Positions 50,040 through 58,452 of a stretch of 64,000 nucleotides of DNA are shown in pieces. The DNA is from Macrococcoides bohemicum (lineage in GTDB: Bacteria; Bacillota; Bacilli; Staphylococcales; Staphylococcaceae), in the NCBI RefSeq assembly GCF_042658685.1, contig NZ_JBHSQY010000002.1; one strand, given 5' to 3'. Within the stretch, counting starts at the first letter, position 1; each line of letters begins with the position of its first letter. Both the position numbers and the translations under genes were made by a program. Under the pieces are notes generated by a model. The model saw only the letters and a list, made by a program, of their open reading frames with translations. It ran no database searches and was not told the DNA's origin.

Positions 50040-51413
50040 TTATTGTTGCTTTGCATAATGTACGAAATTGAATTTCCCACTTGAAATGCCTAACTTTTGA
50101 TAATAGGCATGCATGTAGTTTGCATTTGCGCGTGCCCATAATATATCAGTAGCATATTGACTGTCTCCTGGTGCAAATGGATTCCAGCGCATAGCATATA
50201 GTGTATTTTGATTTTCAGAAACAAATCCTTTTGAAATAAATTTAGCACCGCCGATAATCGCTTCATTTGGTGTATCCCAACCAACGTTTGCTGCATATTT
50301 CGCACCATATTTTACTGCATCTTTATCATATGCTCCAACACCATACATATTATAGAAACGTTTGTTCTTATCTTCACCATTAACTTTAACACCTTTAGCT
50401 AATGTACTTGTACCTTCAGCTGTTTCTAAAAAGGCATGACTGATTAAATAAATTTCATTAATATTATACTTTAAGCTAGCTTGTCTAAAGGCTTCACCAT
50501 GTCCTTCTAAAATACCTTTTCCTTGTAATAAAATATTAAGCTGCTCTGCAGTGAGGTTTTGTGGTTCGTTTAGTACAAGAAATTGATACTTTTGTACAGA
50601 ATCAGTCATAGCTTCTTCTGGATTCATCGCATCTAGTATATCTTTACGATGTGCATTCTTCCATTTGATACCGTTAGAGCTTTGAGGTTTTGGATGTAGT
50701 GACATCTGAATTTTTAAAGCATCTTTAATTGAGATTGGTAATTCGATATGGTTGATGCCTTCTCCTACAGGTCTTGGTTGAGCAGTGATATCTACTATTG
50801 TTTCATTTGGTTCAGCATCGATTGCTTTTTTATCTTCAGGTTTAACTTGAGGTTTAGCATTCTGCTGGATAGGATTACGCTTCACGGGCTTTCGGCCAAC
50901 ATCATTCGTAATATTAATCCAACCCTTCATACCAGTCGGTAATGTTCCGTATATATATGTTGAAGCGTTAACACGTAAGGTCTTTTCTACATTAATCACT
51001 TCATTCTTATTGATTCTATCAATCACTTGTCTTGAACTGCCGTTTGGCACTTCAAATAGTTTTGTAGAAGCGGCTTTAATCGTATATGTTTTCATTTTTG
51101 TAGGAACTATTTTCGTTGAATTGATTTTAAGATCGCTTGCTTTCACATAACCGATCGCATTGTTAATATCATCTGTAGTCTGAACGCGATAATATTTCTC
51201 ACCGTTAATCGTATGTTGATCGTTAATATATAGCGTGTATTGTGCGAAATCACCCGCTACTTTTTTTGACATCGCTGTTTTATTTGTAATGATGATCGCA
51301 TTTTCGTCTTTAATCTTACCGACTTTAAGACTATCAGCCTTAGCAATGTGAGGCTGTGCAAAAAGTGAAGCAATCGCTAATGCTCCAATTGTAAGTGATT
51401 GATATAACTTCAT
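50040..51413 (-). CDS. Secreted N-acetylglucosaminidase with two GW/SH3-like modules
   Basis: 457 aa from ATG 51413 (GGAGGC upstream). Signal peptide ends near HIAKA (residue 26). Residues about 30-98 and 105-172 are two GW-type SH3 modules (for example TLPTGMKGWINI at 157-168) that hold wall enzymes at the cell surface. A linker rich in Pro/Lys (175-210) leads to a glucosaminidase domain (about 265-455) resembling the C-terminal part of Atl: catalytic Glu330 in SHAFLETAEGTSTLA, then KRFYNMYGVGAYD and GWDTPNEAI. It cleaves the glycan strand of peptidoglycan. Unlike Atl there is no amidase domain, and module order is reversed relative to an amidase-GW-GL layout. Confidence 0.88.
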   Translation of the reverse strand: MKLYQSLTIGALAIASLFAQPHIAKADSLKVGKIKDENAIIITNKTAMSKKVAGDFAQYTLYINDQHTINGEKYYRVQTTDDINNAIGYVKASDLKINSTKIVPTKMKTYTIKAASTKLFEVPNGSSRQVIDRINKNEVINVEKTLRVNASTYIYGTLPTGMKGWINITNDVGRKPVKRNPIQQNAKPQVKPEDKKAIDAEPNETIVDITAQPRPVGEGINHIELPISIKDALKIQMSLHPKPQSSNGIKWKNAHRKDILDAMNPEEAMTDSVQKYQFLVLNEPQNLTAEQLNILLQGKGILEGHGEAFRQASLKYNINEIYLISHAFLETAEGTSTLAKGVKVNGEDKNKRFYNMYGVGAYDKDAVKYGAKYAANVGWDTPNEAIIGGAKFISKGFVSENQNTLYAMRWNPFAPGDSQYATDILWARANANYMHAYYQKLGISSGKFNFVHYAKQQ

Positions 51414-51488
51414 TGTGTGCCTCCATTTATTTAATATCTATATTATTATACTCGATATTTGTCGCGAGTGAAATAAAACACTTTTAAT

Positions 51489-52034
51489 TTAGCGGTTAAT
51501 TTTGAGAATATTATTATAAATAATCTTACTGATAACTTCAGGAGATTCCGTACAGTCATTTTGCAGCCAGAAGTATAAAATACCAAATTGTCCACCGATT
51601 GTATAACTGACGAAATAGTCAGGGTAGTTTAATGAAATTGTATTATTTAATACATTTAAATAATTTTCTCTCCAGCTACTTAATAATTTTTGTGTGAAGT
51701 TTTGAGCGGGATGAAGTGTAAGTAAGATTTTAAAGAATTGCTTATTTTCGAATATATACTGAAATGTTTCTTTTAAATATTTTTCGACAGATGGTCGTTT
51801 GTCTTCTTCATCTTTTAGATTATTTAGGTTATCAATCATGAATTGTTCAATATTATGGATATGAAAATCAATCATACCGTCTAGCAAAGCATATTTATCT
51901 TCAAAATAAGCATAGAATGTTGAACGATTAATATTGCTTTCTTCACAAATCATTTTTATTGTAATATTTCTATATCGATGGTGTTCCATCAATTGAAGAA
52001 ATGAATTTTCTATTAAAGTTTTTTTATCTGTCAT
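51489..52034 (-). CDS. TetR/AcrR-family repressor of the emrAB-type efflux locus
   Basis: 181 aa from ATG 52034 (AGAGTG upstream). N-terminal HTH: IKMICEESNINRSTFYAYFEDKYALLDGM (read in parts, residues about 24-52), with the R-S-T-F-Y-x-Y-F signature of TetR proteins. The C-terminal ligand domain is of the TetR_C_7/C_8 kind common in Firmicutes. Divergent from the HlyD/EmrB pair at 52179, with an inverted repeat between them, so it should repress the pump and itself until an inducer binds. Confidence 0.92.
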   Translation of the reverse strand: MTDKKTLIENSFLQLMEHHRYRNITIKMICEESNINRSTFYAYFEDKYALLDGMIDFHIHNIEQFMIDNLNNLKDEEDKRPSVEKYLKETFQYIFENKQFFKILLTLHPAQNFTQKLLSSWRENYLNVLNNTISLNYPDYFVSYTIGGQFGILYFWLQNDCTESPEVISKIIYNNILKINR

Positions 52035-52090
52035 TGTTTCACTCTTTCTATTAGATGATAGCGTTACCAATACTTAATTGTAATCAAAAT

Positions 52091-52143
52091 CCAACAATTA
52101 AACAAATATTGTTGGTTGAATGCAAGTTGAATCTGACTATAAT
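52091..52143 (+). promoter_or_regulatory. TetR operator and pump promoter
   Basis: Inverted repeat CCAACAAT (52091-52098) / ATTGTTGG (52108-52115) with a 9-bp spacer. Directly after it TTGAAT (52116-52121), 16 bp, TATAAT (52138-52143). Bound TetR would touch the -35 region. Confidence 0.75.
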
Positions 52144-52178
52144 AATGGTTATGCTAAAAAAATAAGGAGGAAATTATA

Positions 52179-52829
52179 ATGAGAAAACTTGTATTAATTA
52201 ATATTTTAACTTTAATCATTCTTGTTGCAGGAGGATTTGCGGCTTTTCATTTTTATAATGAAGCAACAAACTATGTAAAAACAGACAATGCTAAAGTGGA
52301 TGGTACACAATTAGTAATTGCTAGTCCGACAGCAGGTAAATTAACAGCATTAGACAAAACTGTAGGAGACAAAATTTCTAAAGATGACAAAATCGGTACT
52401 GTTGTAGGCATGGGTCAAGACGGAAAGCCATCAAAAACTGATATCACTATGCCTCAGGACGGAACAATCGTTAAAACGCAAGCCACTGAAAATGGGTTTG
52501 TAGGAGCAGGTACACCGATTGCTTACGCATATGACTTAAATGATTTATATGTAACAGCAAATATTAAAGAGACACAAATCGATGGTATTAAAGTTGGTCA
52601 AGACGTAGATGTTTATGTAGATGGTTACAAAGATACAGATTTAACAGGTCAAGTAAAAGAAATTGGTTTAGCAACAGCATCAAGTTTTTCTATGTTGCCT
52701 TCTTCAAATGGTAATGCCAACTATACAAAAGTAACACAAGTAGTCCCTGTAAAAATTGAATTAGATAAAGATAAATCATTAGACATTATTCCAGGAATGA
52801 ATGTAACTGTACGCATTCATAAAAACTAG
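52179..52829 (+). CDS. EmrA/HlyD-type membrane fusion protein, short form
   Basis: 216 aa. One N-terminal membrane anchor (residues 5-26), then the biotinyl-lipoyl-like halves around VIASPTAGKLTALDKTVGDKI and MPQDGTIVKTQATENGFVGAG, and the beta-barrel part NIKETQIDGIKVGQDVDVYVDGY. It has almost no coiled-coil hairpin, as in Gram-positive EmrA homologues. AAGGAGG precedes the ATG. Works with the MFS pump encoded 12 nt downstream. Confidence 0.9.
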   Translation: MRKLVLINILTLIILVAGGFAAFHFYNEATNYVKTDNAKVDGTQLVIASPTAGKLTALDKTVGDKISKDDKIGTVVGMGQDGKPSKTDITMPQDGTIVKTQATENGFVGAGTPIAYAYDLNDLYVTANIKETQIDGIKVGQDVDVYVDGYKDTDLTGQVKEIGLATASSFSMLPSSNGNANYTKVTQVVPVKIELDKDKSLDIIPGMNVTVRIHKN

Positions 52830-52841
52830 GGAGGTTTTTGT

Positions 52842-54617
52842 ATGACCTCAGGATATATTCTATATATATTATTTAGCTTACTTGTGTTTTGGGCTGTAAA
52901 CAGATTTATGATGCGAAGAACGAAGAAAAAAGCTGATATAAAAACAACGACACCGTTAACAGAAAGCAAGATGGATACACCAAATAATACGGTAAAAAGT
53001 TCTACTTATACGGCAAAAACAACAGGTGAAACAGCACATGTTACAAATACGGAATTAGATGTTAATAAACCTGTACATGAGCAAGTAAAATCACAAGGTG
53101 CACTTGTTGAATATGGTAAAGGTATAACGCTTGGTAAAGTTATTACTGCTTTAATGATCGGTATGTTTGTAGCAATACTTAACCAGACGCTTATTAATGT
53201 AGCACTACCGGTATTAATCAATGATTTTAGTATTTCAACATCTACAGCACAATGGTTAACAACAGGATTTATGCTCGTCAATGGTATTTTAGTACCGATT
53301 AGTGCATATATGATTCAGCGATTCACATATCGTCAGCTTTTCTTAACAGCGATGTTATTCTTTACAATCGGTTCAATTATTTGTGCCATTTCATTCAACT
53401 TCCCGTTAATGATGCTTGGACGTGTTATTCAGGCGGTTGGCGCAGGAATATTAATGCCGTTAGGAACAAACGTATTTATGACGTTATTCCCACCTGATAA
53501 ACGTGGTGCTGCAATGGGTATGATGGGGATCGCAATGATATTAGCACCGGCGATTGGTCCAACGGTAACAGGTTGGGTCATTCAAAACTATCATTGGAAT
53601 GTTATGTTCTATGGTATGAGTATTATCGGGATTGTTTCCTTAATTATTGGTTTCTTCTGGTTTAAGATTTATCAACCGACTAAGGACGTTAAACTTGATA
53701 TTCCCGGCGTAATATTCAGTACACTTGGATTTGGTAGTTTACTATATGGATTCTCTGAAGCAGGAAATAAAGGATGGGATTCAGGTATCGTTATTTCAAC
53801 GATGGTTATTGGTATTATCTTCATCGTGTTATTTATCTATCGAGAAATGACAATGAAGATTCCGATGATGGATTTACGCGCATTGAAATATAGTGGATTT
53901 TCATTCACATTACTCATCAATATTATTGTAACGATGAGTTTGTTTGGAGGTATGCTTTTATTACCTGTTTACTTACAATCTATTCGTGGATTCTCACCAC
54001 TTGATTCTGGATTATTATTATTGCCTGGATCTCTTTTAATGGGTCTAATGGGACCAATATCAGGTAAATTACTTGATAAGATTGGTATTAAACCAATTGC
54101 GATTTTTGGTTTAGCTATTATGACCTATGCAACGTGGGAACTTACGAAGTTAAGTATGGATACAAGTTATGGACATATATTAAGTATCTATATTCTGCGT
54201 TCGTTTGGTATGAGCTTTATTATGATGCCGATAATGACAGCAGGGATGAATGCATTACCACTTCGAATGATACCTCATGGTAACGCAATCAGTAATACTA
54301 TTCGTCAATTAGCTGGTTCTATTGGCACAGCGATCTTAGTTACCGTGATGACACAACAAACAACAGGACATATGGGAGATATTGCAAACCAATTAGATAA
54401 GACGAATCCAGCAATAGCTAATTCGATGACGGAAATTGGACAGCAAATGGGTAACAGTAATTTAGGCTCACAAGTTGTAATGGGACAGTTACAGAAGATG
54501 GCGACGATTAACGGAATTAATGATGCGTTCTGGGTTGCAACTGCATTAAGCTTCCTTGCATTTGTGCTGGCATTTTTCTTAAAAGGAAAAGATCATTACT
54601 CAACTGACGAAGTATAA
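52842..54617 (+). CDS. EmrB/QacA-family MFS exporter with extra N-terminal membrane segment
   Basis: 591 aa, about 110 longer than usual DHA2 pumps. Residues 4-20 are an extra hydrophobic segment followed by RRTKKK and a polar linker to about residue 95. The 14-segment pump then starts with KVITALMIGMFVAILNQTLINVALP, and has GRVIQAVGAGILMP (motif B) and GPTVTGWVIQNYHW (motif C, antiporters). Exports amphipathic drugs or fatty acids in related systems; the substrate is unknown here. GGGAGG precedes the ATG, and the gene is coupled to the HlyD gene. Confidence 0.9.
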   Translation: MTSGYILYILFSLLVFWAVNRFMMRRTKKKADIKTTTPLTESKMDTPNNTVKSSTYTAKTTGETAHVTNTELDVNKPVHEQVKSQGALVEYGKGITLGKVITALMIGMFVAILNQTLINVALPVLINDFSISTSTAQWLTTGFMLVNGILVPISAYMIQRFTYRQLFLTAMLFFTIGSIICAISFNFPLMMLGRVIQAVGAGILMPLGTNVFMTLFPPDKRGAAMGMMGIAMILAPAIGPTVTGWVIQNYHWNVMFYGMSIIGIVSLIIGFFWFKIYQPTKDVKLDIPGVIFSTLGFGSLLYGFSEAGNKGWDSGIVISTMVIGIIFIVLFIYREMTMKIPMMDLRALKYSGFSFTLLINIIVTMSLFGGMLLLPVYLQSIRGFSPLDSGLLLLPGSLLMGLMGPISGKLLDKIGIKPIAIFGLAIMTYATWELTKLSMDTSYGHILSIYILRSFGMSFIMMPIMTAGMNALPLRMIPHGNAISNTIRQLAGSIGTAILVTVMTQQTTGHMGDIANQLDKTNPAIANSMTEIGQQMGNSNLGSQVVMGQLQKMATINGINDAFWVATALSFLAFVLAFFLKGKDHYSTDEV

Positions 54618-54631
54618 CTGAATATTTTTAT

Positions 54632-54672
54632 AAACAAGGAGATAAAATGATTTATCATCCTTGTTTATTTTT
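54632..54672 (+). terminator. Intrinsic terminator of the efflux operon
   Basis: AAACAAGGA-GATAAA / TTTATC-TCCTTGTTT arms with one bulge, loop ATGA, T-rich tail. Confidence 0.88.
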
Positions 54673-54700
54673 ATATAATGATTGGTAAGGAGTGGGTTGT

Positions 54701-55231
54701 ATGAAAACCAAGTATATTGATAAACGCAGCTGGCGCCGTTTAATCAGAAAAGAATATCATGAAATTGATGTCAAAGATGAACAGTTTGAAGGCATTATCG
54801 GGGAAATTATCATGGAGAAAGTAAAGTCACCGTTAGTGGTTAATATTATTGGAGAAGACGTTGTCGTTGCAGATGATGGCTATCGCTGGCTACAAATATT
54901 ACCCAAAGATAAACATTATAGTATAACAGTGATGTATAATCGTGAAAGTCAACCTATTCAATATTATATCGATATAAATGAAGCAAATTTTCCTGAACTT
55001 GGTCAGGCAAGAACGCATGATCTTTATTTAGATGTACTCGTATTACCTGATGGTCGTTATGAACTGGTCGATGAACAAGATGCTAAACGTGCATTGCGTA
55101 AGAAAGAGATTACGAAGGCACAGTATGATTTTGCGTATCAGACAGCAAATGAGATAATGCAGCATGTAAAGAACAACTTTGGCGATCTGGTAAAGTTGGC
55201 GGTCTATTGCAAAGAAAAAATAGAGAAATAA
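54701..55231 (+). CDS. DUF402-family protein
   Basis: 176 aa from ATG 54701 (AAGGAGTGG upstream). The DUF402 signature is HDLYLDVLVLPDGRYELVDEQD (about residues 101-122), and YSITVMYNRESQPIQYYIDI supplies the preceding strands. Related staphylococcal proteins (UPF0374/Ntdp) hydrolyse nucleoside tri- and diphosphates using these acidic residues; this one is only distantly similar, so activity is not certain. Basic N-terminus (KRSWRRLIRKEYH). Convergent with the SDR gene. Confidence 0.8.
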   Translation: MKTKYIDKRSWRRLIRKEYHEIDVKDEQFEGIIGEIIMEKVKSPLVVNIIGEDVVVADDGYRWLQILPKDKHYSITVMYNRESQPIQYYIDINEANFPELGQARTHDLYLDVLVLPDGRYELVDEQDAKRALRKKEITKAQYDFAYQTANEIMQHVKNNFGDLVKLAVYCKEKIEK

Positions 55232-55266
55232 AATGTGCCTATCGAGGATGATAGGCACATTTTTTA
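55230..55266. terminator. Bidirectional terminator between DUF402 and SDR genes
   Basis: AAAATGTGCCTATC/GATAGGCACATTTT perfect 14-bp arms, 6-nt loop, A/T-runs on both sides. Confidence 0.92.
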
Positions 55267-56133
55267 GCTTGAAATATAATCTCCGCCATTGATGTGAATT
55301 GTTTGACCTGTAACATACGTAGAATCATTACTTGCTAAATACACATATGCCGGTGCGTTTTCACTCGGTTGACCACGACGTCCTAAGGCAGTTTCGTGGC
55401 CATGCTTTTCAACCTTCTCAGCCGGGAATGTTGCCGGGATAAGTGGTGTGTAGATAGGACCTGGAGCAACAGAGTTTACGCGAATACCATCTTCAGCAAG
55501 ACTTTGCGATAATGAGCGCGTAAATGCAGTGATTGCACCTTTAGTCGCTGAATAATCAATTAAAGTCTTAGAACCGCGATAAGCAGTAACACTACTTGTG
55601 TTAATAATCGTATCACCTTTAGCAAGATGAGGAAGTGCTGCTTTTGATAAATACATCATACCAAATACATTTGTCGCAAATGTTTCCTGAATTTGATCTG
55701 CTGTAATATCTAAAAGACTATCTTGTGGGAATTGTACACCACCGTTATTAACTAATATATTAAGGCTGCCAAAGTCATTAACCACATTTTCAATCAATTG
55801 TTTACAATCATCTTCTGATTTTAAATCATGTTGATAAGCTTTTGCTTTTGCGCCGAGTTCTTCTAATCTCTTCACTGTATCATTAGCATCCGTTGATTCA
55901 TCGAAATAACCGATTGCAACATTAGCACCTTCTTTAGCATACAGAATAGCGACAGAACGACCGATACCTGAGTCACCACCGGTAATCAGTGCAACTTTAC
56001 CTTTTAATTTGCCACTTGCTTTATAATTCTCATCTTCAGCGATCGGCTTAGGATTCATGTCTTTCTCACTACCAGGCTGACTATCTTGAGTGTAACCTTT
56101 AATCTCTTTGTCGATCTTCTCGAATTTATCCAT
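55264..56133 (-). CDS. SDR-family oxidoreductase, YhdF/general-stress type
   Basis: 289 aa from ATG 56133 (GGAGGCG upstream; TTG 56136 is also possible). A polar N-terminal extension (GYTQDSQPGSEKDMNPKP) typical of Bacillus stress SDRs precedes the Rossmann motif TGGDSGIGRSVA, then NNGG, Ser in NTSSVTAY, and Tyr-Lys in DYSATKGA. Reduces or oxidises an unknown carbonyl compound with NAD(P). A sigma-B-like promoter lies upstream, which fits the general-stress assignment. Confidence 0.88.
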   Translation of the reverse strand: MDKFEKIDKEIKGYTQDSQPGSEKDMNPKPIAEDENYKASGKLKGKVALITGGDSGIGRSVAILYAKEGANVAIGYFDESTDANDTVKRLEELGAKAKAYQHDLKSEDDCKQLIENVVNDFGSLNILVNNGGVQFPQDSLLDITADQIQETFATNVFGMMYLSKAALPHLAKGDTIINTSSVTAYRGSKTLIDYSATKGAITAFTRSLSQSLAEDGIRVNSVAPGPIYTPLIPATFPAEKVEKHGHETALGRRGQPSENAPAYVYLASNDSTYVTGQTIHINGGDYISS

Positions 56134-56166
56134 CAATAACGCCTCCTAAGTAAGTATGATTATATT

Positions 56167-56191
56167 ATTCCCTGATTGAAAATTATGAAAC
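56167..56191 (-). promoter_or_regulatory. Sigma-B-like promoter of the stress SDR gene
   Basis: On the minus strand GTTTCA, 13-bp spacer, GGGAAT, close to the known GTTTAA-N12-15-GGGTAT consensus of SigB. It ends about 35 nt before the start codon. Confidence 0.55.
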
Positions 56192-56257
56192 GACGTGCAA
56201 AATTTGAATTGAAAATTAGATTAAGTTGGGTTAATATATATACAATTCAATAAGAAT

Positions 56258-56474
56258 TTCTTCAGATGAGAAGAGTAACTTAATGACTTATGATAGAGAG
56301 CATGTGGCTGGTGGAAACATGTATAAGTTAAAAGTGAATGGGCTCATCATATGAATACTGGTTAACACATATACCAGTCGGAAACATGACCGTTACAACA
56401 TGTGCGTTATGATAGTAGCGATTAGGTGGTATAGCGAGAGACTCGTCCTTATTTAGGGACGAGTCTCTTTTTTA
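56258..56474 (+). ncRNA. T-box leader with Trp specifier and terminator
   Basis: Stem I region AGAAGAGTAACTTAATGAC...AGAGAG, specifier loop with GAA-TGG (TGG 56339-56341, the Trp codon), the T-box/antiterminator sequence AGGTGGTATAGCG (56424-56436), and the terminator AGAGACTCGTCC / GGACGAGTCTCT with T-run (56437-56473). Uncharged tRNA-Trp should favour antitermination and trpS expression. The 5' limit is approximate. Confidence 0.88.
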
Positions 56475-56496
56475 GAAAAAAATGGGAGTGATGATT

Positions 56497-57495
56497 ATGA
56501 AAACGATACTTACAGGTATTAAACCAACTGGGGAGTTGCACTTAGGTAATTATTTAGGAGCCATTAAACCGGCTGTCGATTTATCTCAGGATACAGCAAA
56601 TCGTTATGCGTATTTTATCGCAGATATACATGCTTTAAACAATGATCAGATTCGTAAAGAAGGTGCAATCAATACATTGTCGTATAAAATAGCAGCAGCA
56701 TTTATTGCATTAGGCTTAGATACAGATAGATGTCTTTTCTATAAACAATCTGATATACCTCAAATTACTGAAATGACGTTTTATTTAATGAATGAGGCAT
56801 CTAAAGGTCTACTTAATCGTGCACATGCTTACAAAGCTAAAGTACAAGATAATATTGCAAACAATTTTGATCAAGATAAAAATGTAAATATGGGACTGTT
56901 TAATTATCCGGTATTAATGGCTTCAGATATATTAATAATGGATACTGATATTGTGCCAGTTGGTAAAGATCAAATACAGCATATTGAGATCACACGAGAT
57001 ATAGCACAAAGTATCAATCACCAATATGGCGATATTTTTAAATTACCGATTGCTCAAGTGGACGAAACGACAATGTTATTACCAGGAAATGATGGTCGTA
57101 AAATGAGTAAGAGTTATGGAAATACGATACCGCTATTTTCGACCGAAAAAGAATTATATAAAAACATTATGAAAATTAAAACGGACTCTATTCCATTAGG
57201 GGAACCAATCCCAACTGAAAACTCAGTAGTTTACACTTTATTTGAAGCATTTCTGGACAAAAGTGAAATGATTGACGTAAAGCGACAATTTGAATCGGGC
57301 GTTGGTTATGGAAATTTGAAGAAGAAATTATTTGAAGTGATTTATAACGAATTGATAGATAAACGTGAGAAATATTTCGAATTATTGGATGACTATAAAT
57401 ATATTGATACAATATTAGAGAAAAATAAAATAATCGTGCGTGAACAAGCTCAAAAGAAAGTTGATCAACTTAAAAATAAAATGTTGAATCATTGA
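56497..57495 (+). CDS. trpS: Tryptophan--tRNA ligase, divergent type
   Basis: 332 aa from ATG 56497 (GGGAGTG upstream). Class I synthetase that charges tRNA-Trp. HIGH motif HLGN (15-18), KMSKS (202-206), GKDQIQHIEITRDIA in between. The N-terminus MKTILTGIKPTGELHLGNYLG differs from the staphylococcal housekeeping enzyme I remember (a G-x-Q-P-S-G-x-x-T-I-G-N-Y start) and looks more like second, TrpRS-II-type copies, some of which give resistance to indolmycin. The T-box leader shows it responds to tryptophan starvation. Whether another trpS exists in this genome cannot be seen. Followed by the family B hairpin array. Confidence 0.9.
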   Translation: MKTILTGIKPTGELHLGNYLGAIKPAVDLSQDTANRYAYFIADIHALNNDQIRKEGAINTLSYKIAAAFIALGLDTDRCLFYKQSDIPQITEMTFYLMNEASKGLLNRAHAYKAKVQDNIANNFDQDKNVNMGLFNYPVLMASDILIMDTDIVPVGKDQIQHIEITRDIAQSINHQYGDIFKLPIAQVDETTMLLPGNDGRKMSKSYGNTIPLFSTEKELYKNIMKIKTDSIPLGEPIPTENSVVYTLFEAFLDKSEMIDVKRQFESGVGYGNLKKKLFEVIYNELIDKREKYFELLDDYKYIDTILEKNKIIVREQAQKKVDQLKNKMLNH

Positions 57496-57507
57496 AAATA
57501 TATCAAA

Positions 57508-57661
57508 CAAGTCCGATAAAAGTAATATATCGGACAAGAAATCCCCAAATAGCCTATTTATCAATCAAACAAGTCCGATAAAAGTAGGATATCGGACAAG
57601 AAATCCCCAAATAGCCTATTTATCAATCAAACAAGTCCGATAAAAGTAATATATCGGACAA
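57508..57661 (+). repeat. Array of three hairpins, 62-bp period (family B)
   Basis: CAAGTCCGATA-AAAGTAATA-TATCGGACAAG three times; AAGTCCGATA begins at 57509, 57571 and 57633, 62 bp apart. The linkers between units are identical apart from one or two bases; the middle hairpin loop has GG for AA. Starts 12 nt after the trpS stop codon. The same hairpin is repeated twice at 23805-23899. Confidence 0.92.
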
Positions 57662-57693
57662 GATTCCATCGTGATATAAAGGAGAACAATACT

Positions 57694-58437
57694 ATGTACG
57701 ACGCACATATTCATCTAGATAAATATTCTGAATCTAGGCAGCAGCATATTCTTCAAAACGAAGCGATTGACGGTTTGATTGCTGTGGCCATGGATTATCA
57801 AGGTTCTCAAAAGTTACTCGATTTATCTCAGCACAAGCAAGTTAATGTCGCACTCGGATTCCATCCTGAACAACCGTTAAATTATACTGAAATTAAGGAA
57901 ATATTATCTCTGATCGATAATCATCATAATCAATTAACTGCTATCGGTGAGGTAGGTTTACCTCAATATTTAAGACGAGAACAGCCAAAGTTAAATGTAC
58001 GACCATATATAGAGGTACTCGAACAATTTATTATTAAAGCGAAACAATATCGCTTACCGATTGTACTGCATGCTGTTTATGATGATGCACTTGTAACACT
58101 AGACTTACTGCAAAAACATGCAATTGAAAAAGCGCACTTTCACTGGTTTAAAGCGAGTGATATTGTAATCAATCGATTATTAGCTACAGATTATATGGTG
58201 AGTGTTACACCTGATGTATTGTGGAATCCAAAGACACGTAAAGTTGTCACTTCTTTCCCGCTTGAAAGATTAATGGTTGAAACAGATGGTCCATGGCCCC
58301 ACGATGGTTTTGAGCAGCATCACATTCATGCTCAGTTATCTGCTATAATAGAAGAAATTGGACATATAAAATCAATCGATACTGAAACTGTTAACCAGAC
58401 AATAAAAGACAATACGATTCGATTTTATAATCTTTAG
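57694..58437 (+). CDS. TatD-family metal-dependent hydrolase
   Basis: 247 aa. Metal ligands: H-x-H in YDAHIHLD (residues 4-6), Glu in IGEVGLP (about residue 88), His in IVLHAVYDD and AHFHWFK, Asp in VETDGPWPHDG. TatD proteins are DNases or D-aminoacyl-tRNA deacylase-like enzymes; this shorter variant is common in staphylococci and its substrate is not settled. AAAGGAG precedes the ATG. The LysR gene follows after 15 nt, probably in the same transcript. Confidence 0.85.
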   Translation: MYDAHIHLDKYSESRQQHILQNEAIDGLIAVAMDYQGSQKLLDLSQHKQVNVALGFHPEQPLNYTEIKEILSLIDNHHNQLTAIGEVGLPQYLRREQPKLNVRPYIEVLEQFIIKAKQYRLPIVLHAVYDDALVTLDLLQKHAIEKAHFHWFKASDIVINRLLATDYMVSVTPDVLWNPKTRKVVTSFPLERLMVETDGPWPHDGFEQHHIHAQLSAIIEEIGHIKSIDTETVNQTIKDNTIRFYNL

Positions 58438-58452
58438 AATTGAGGATTGTAT

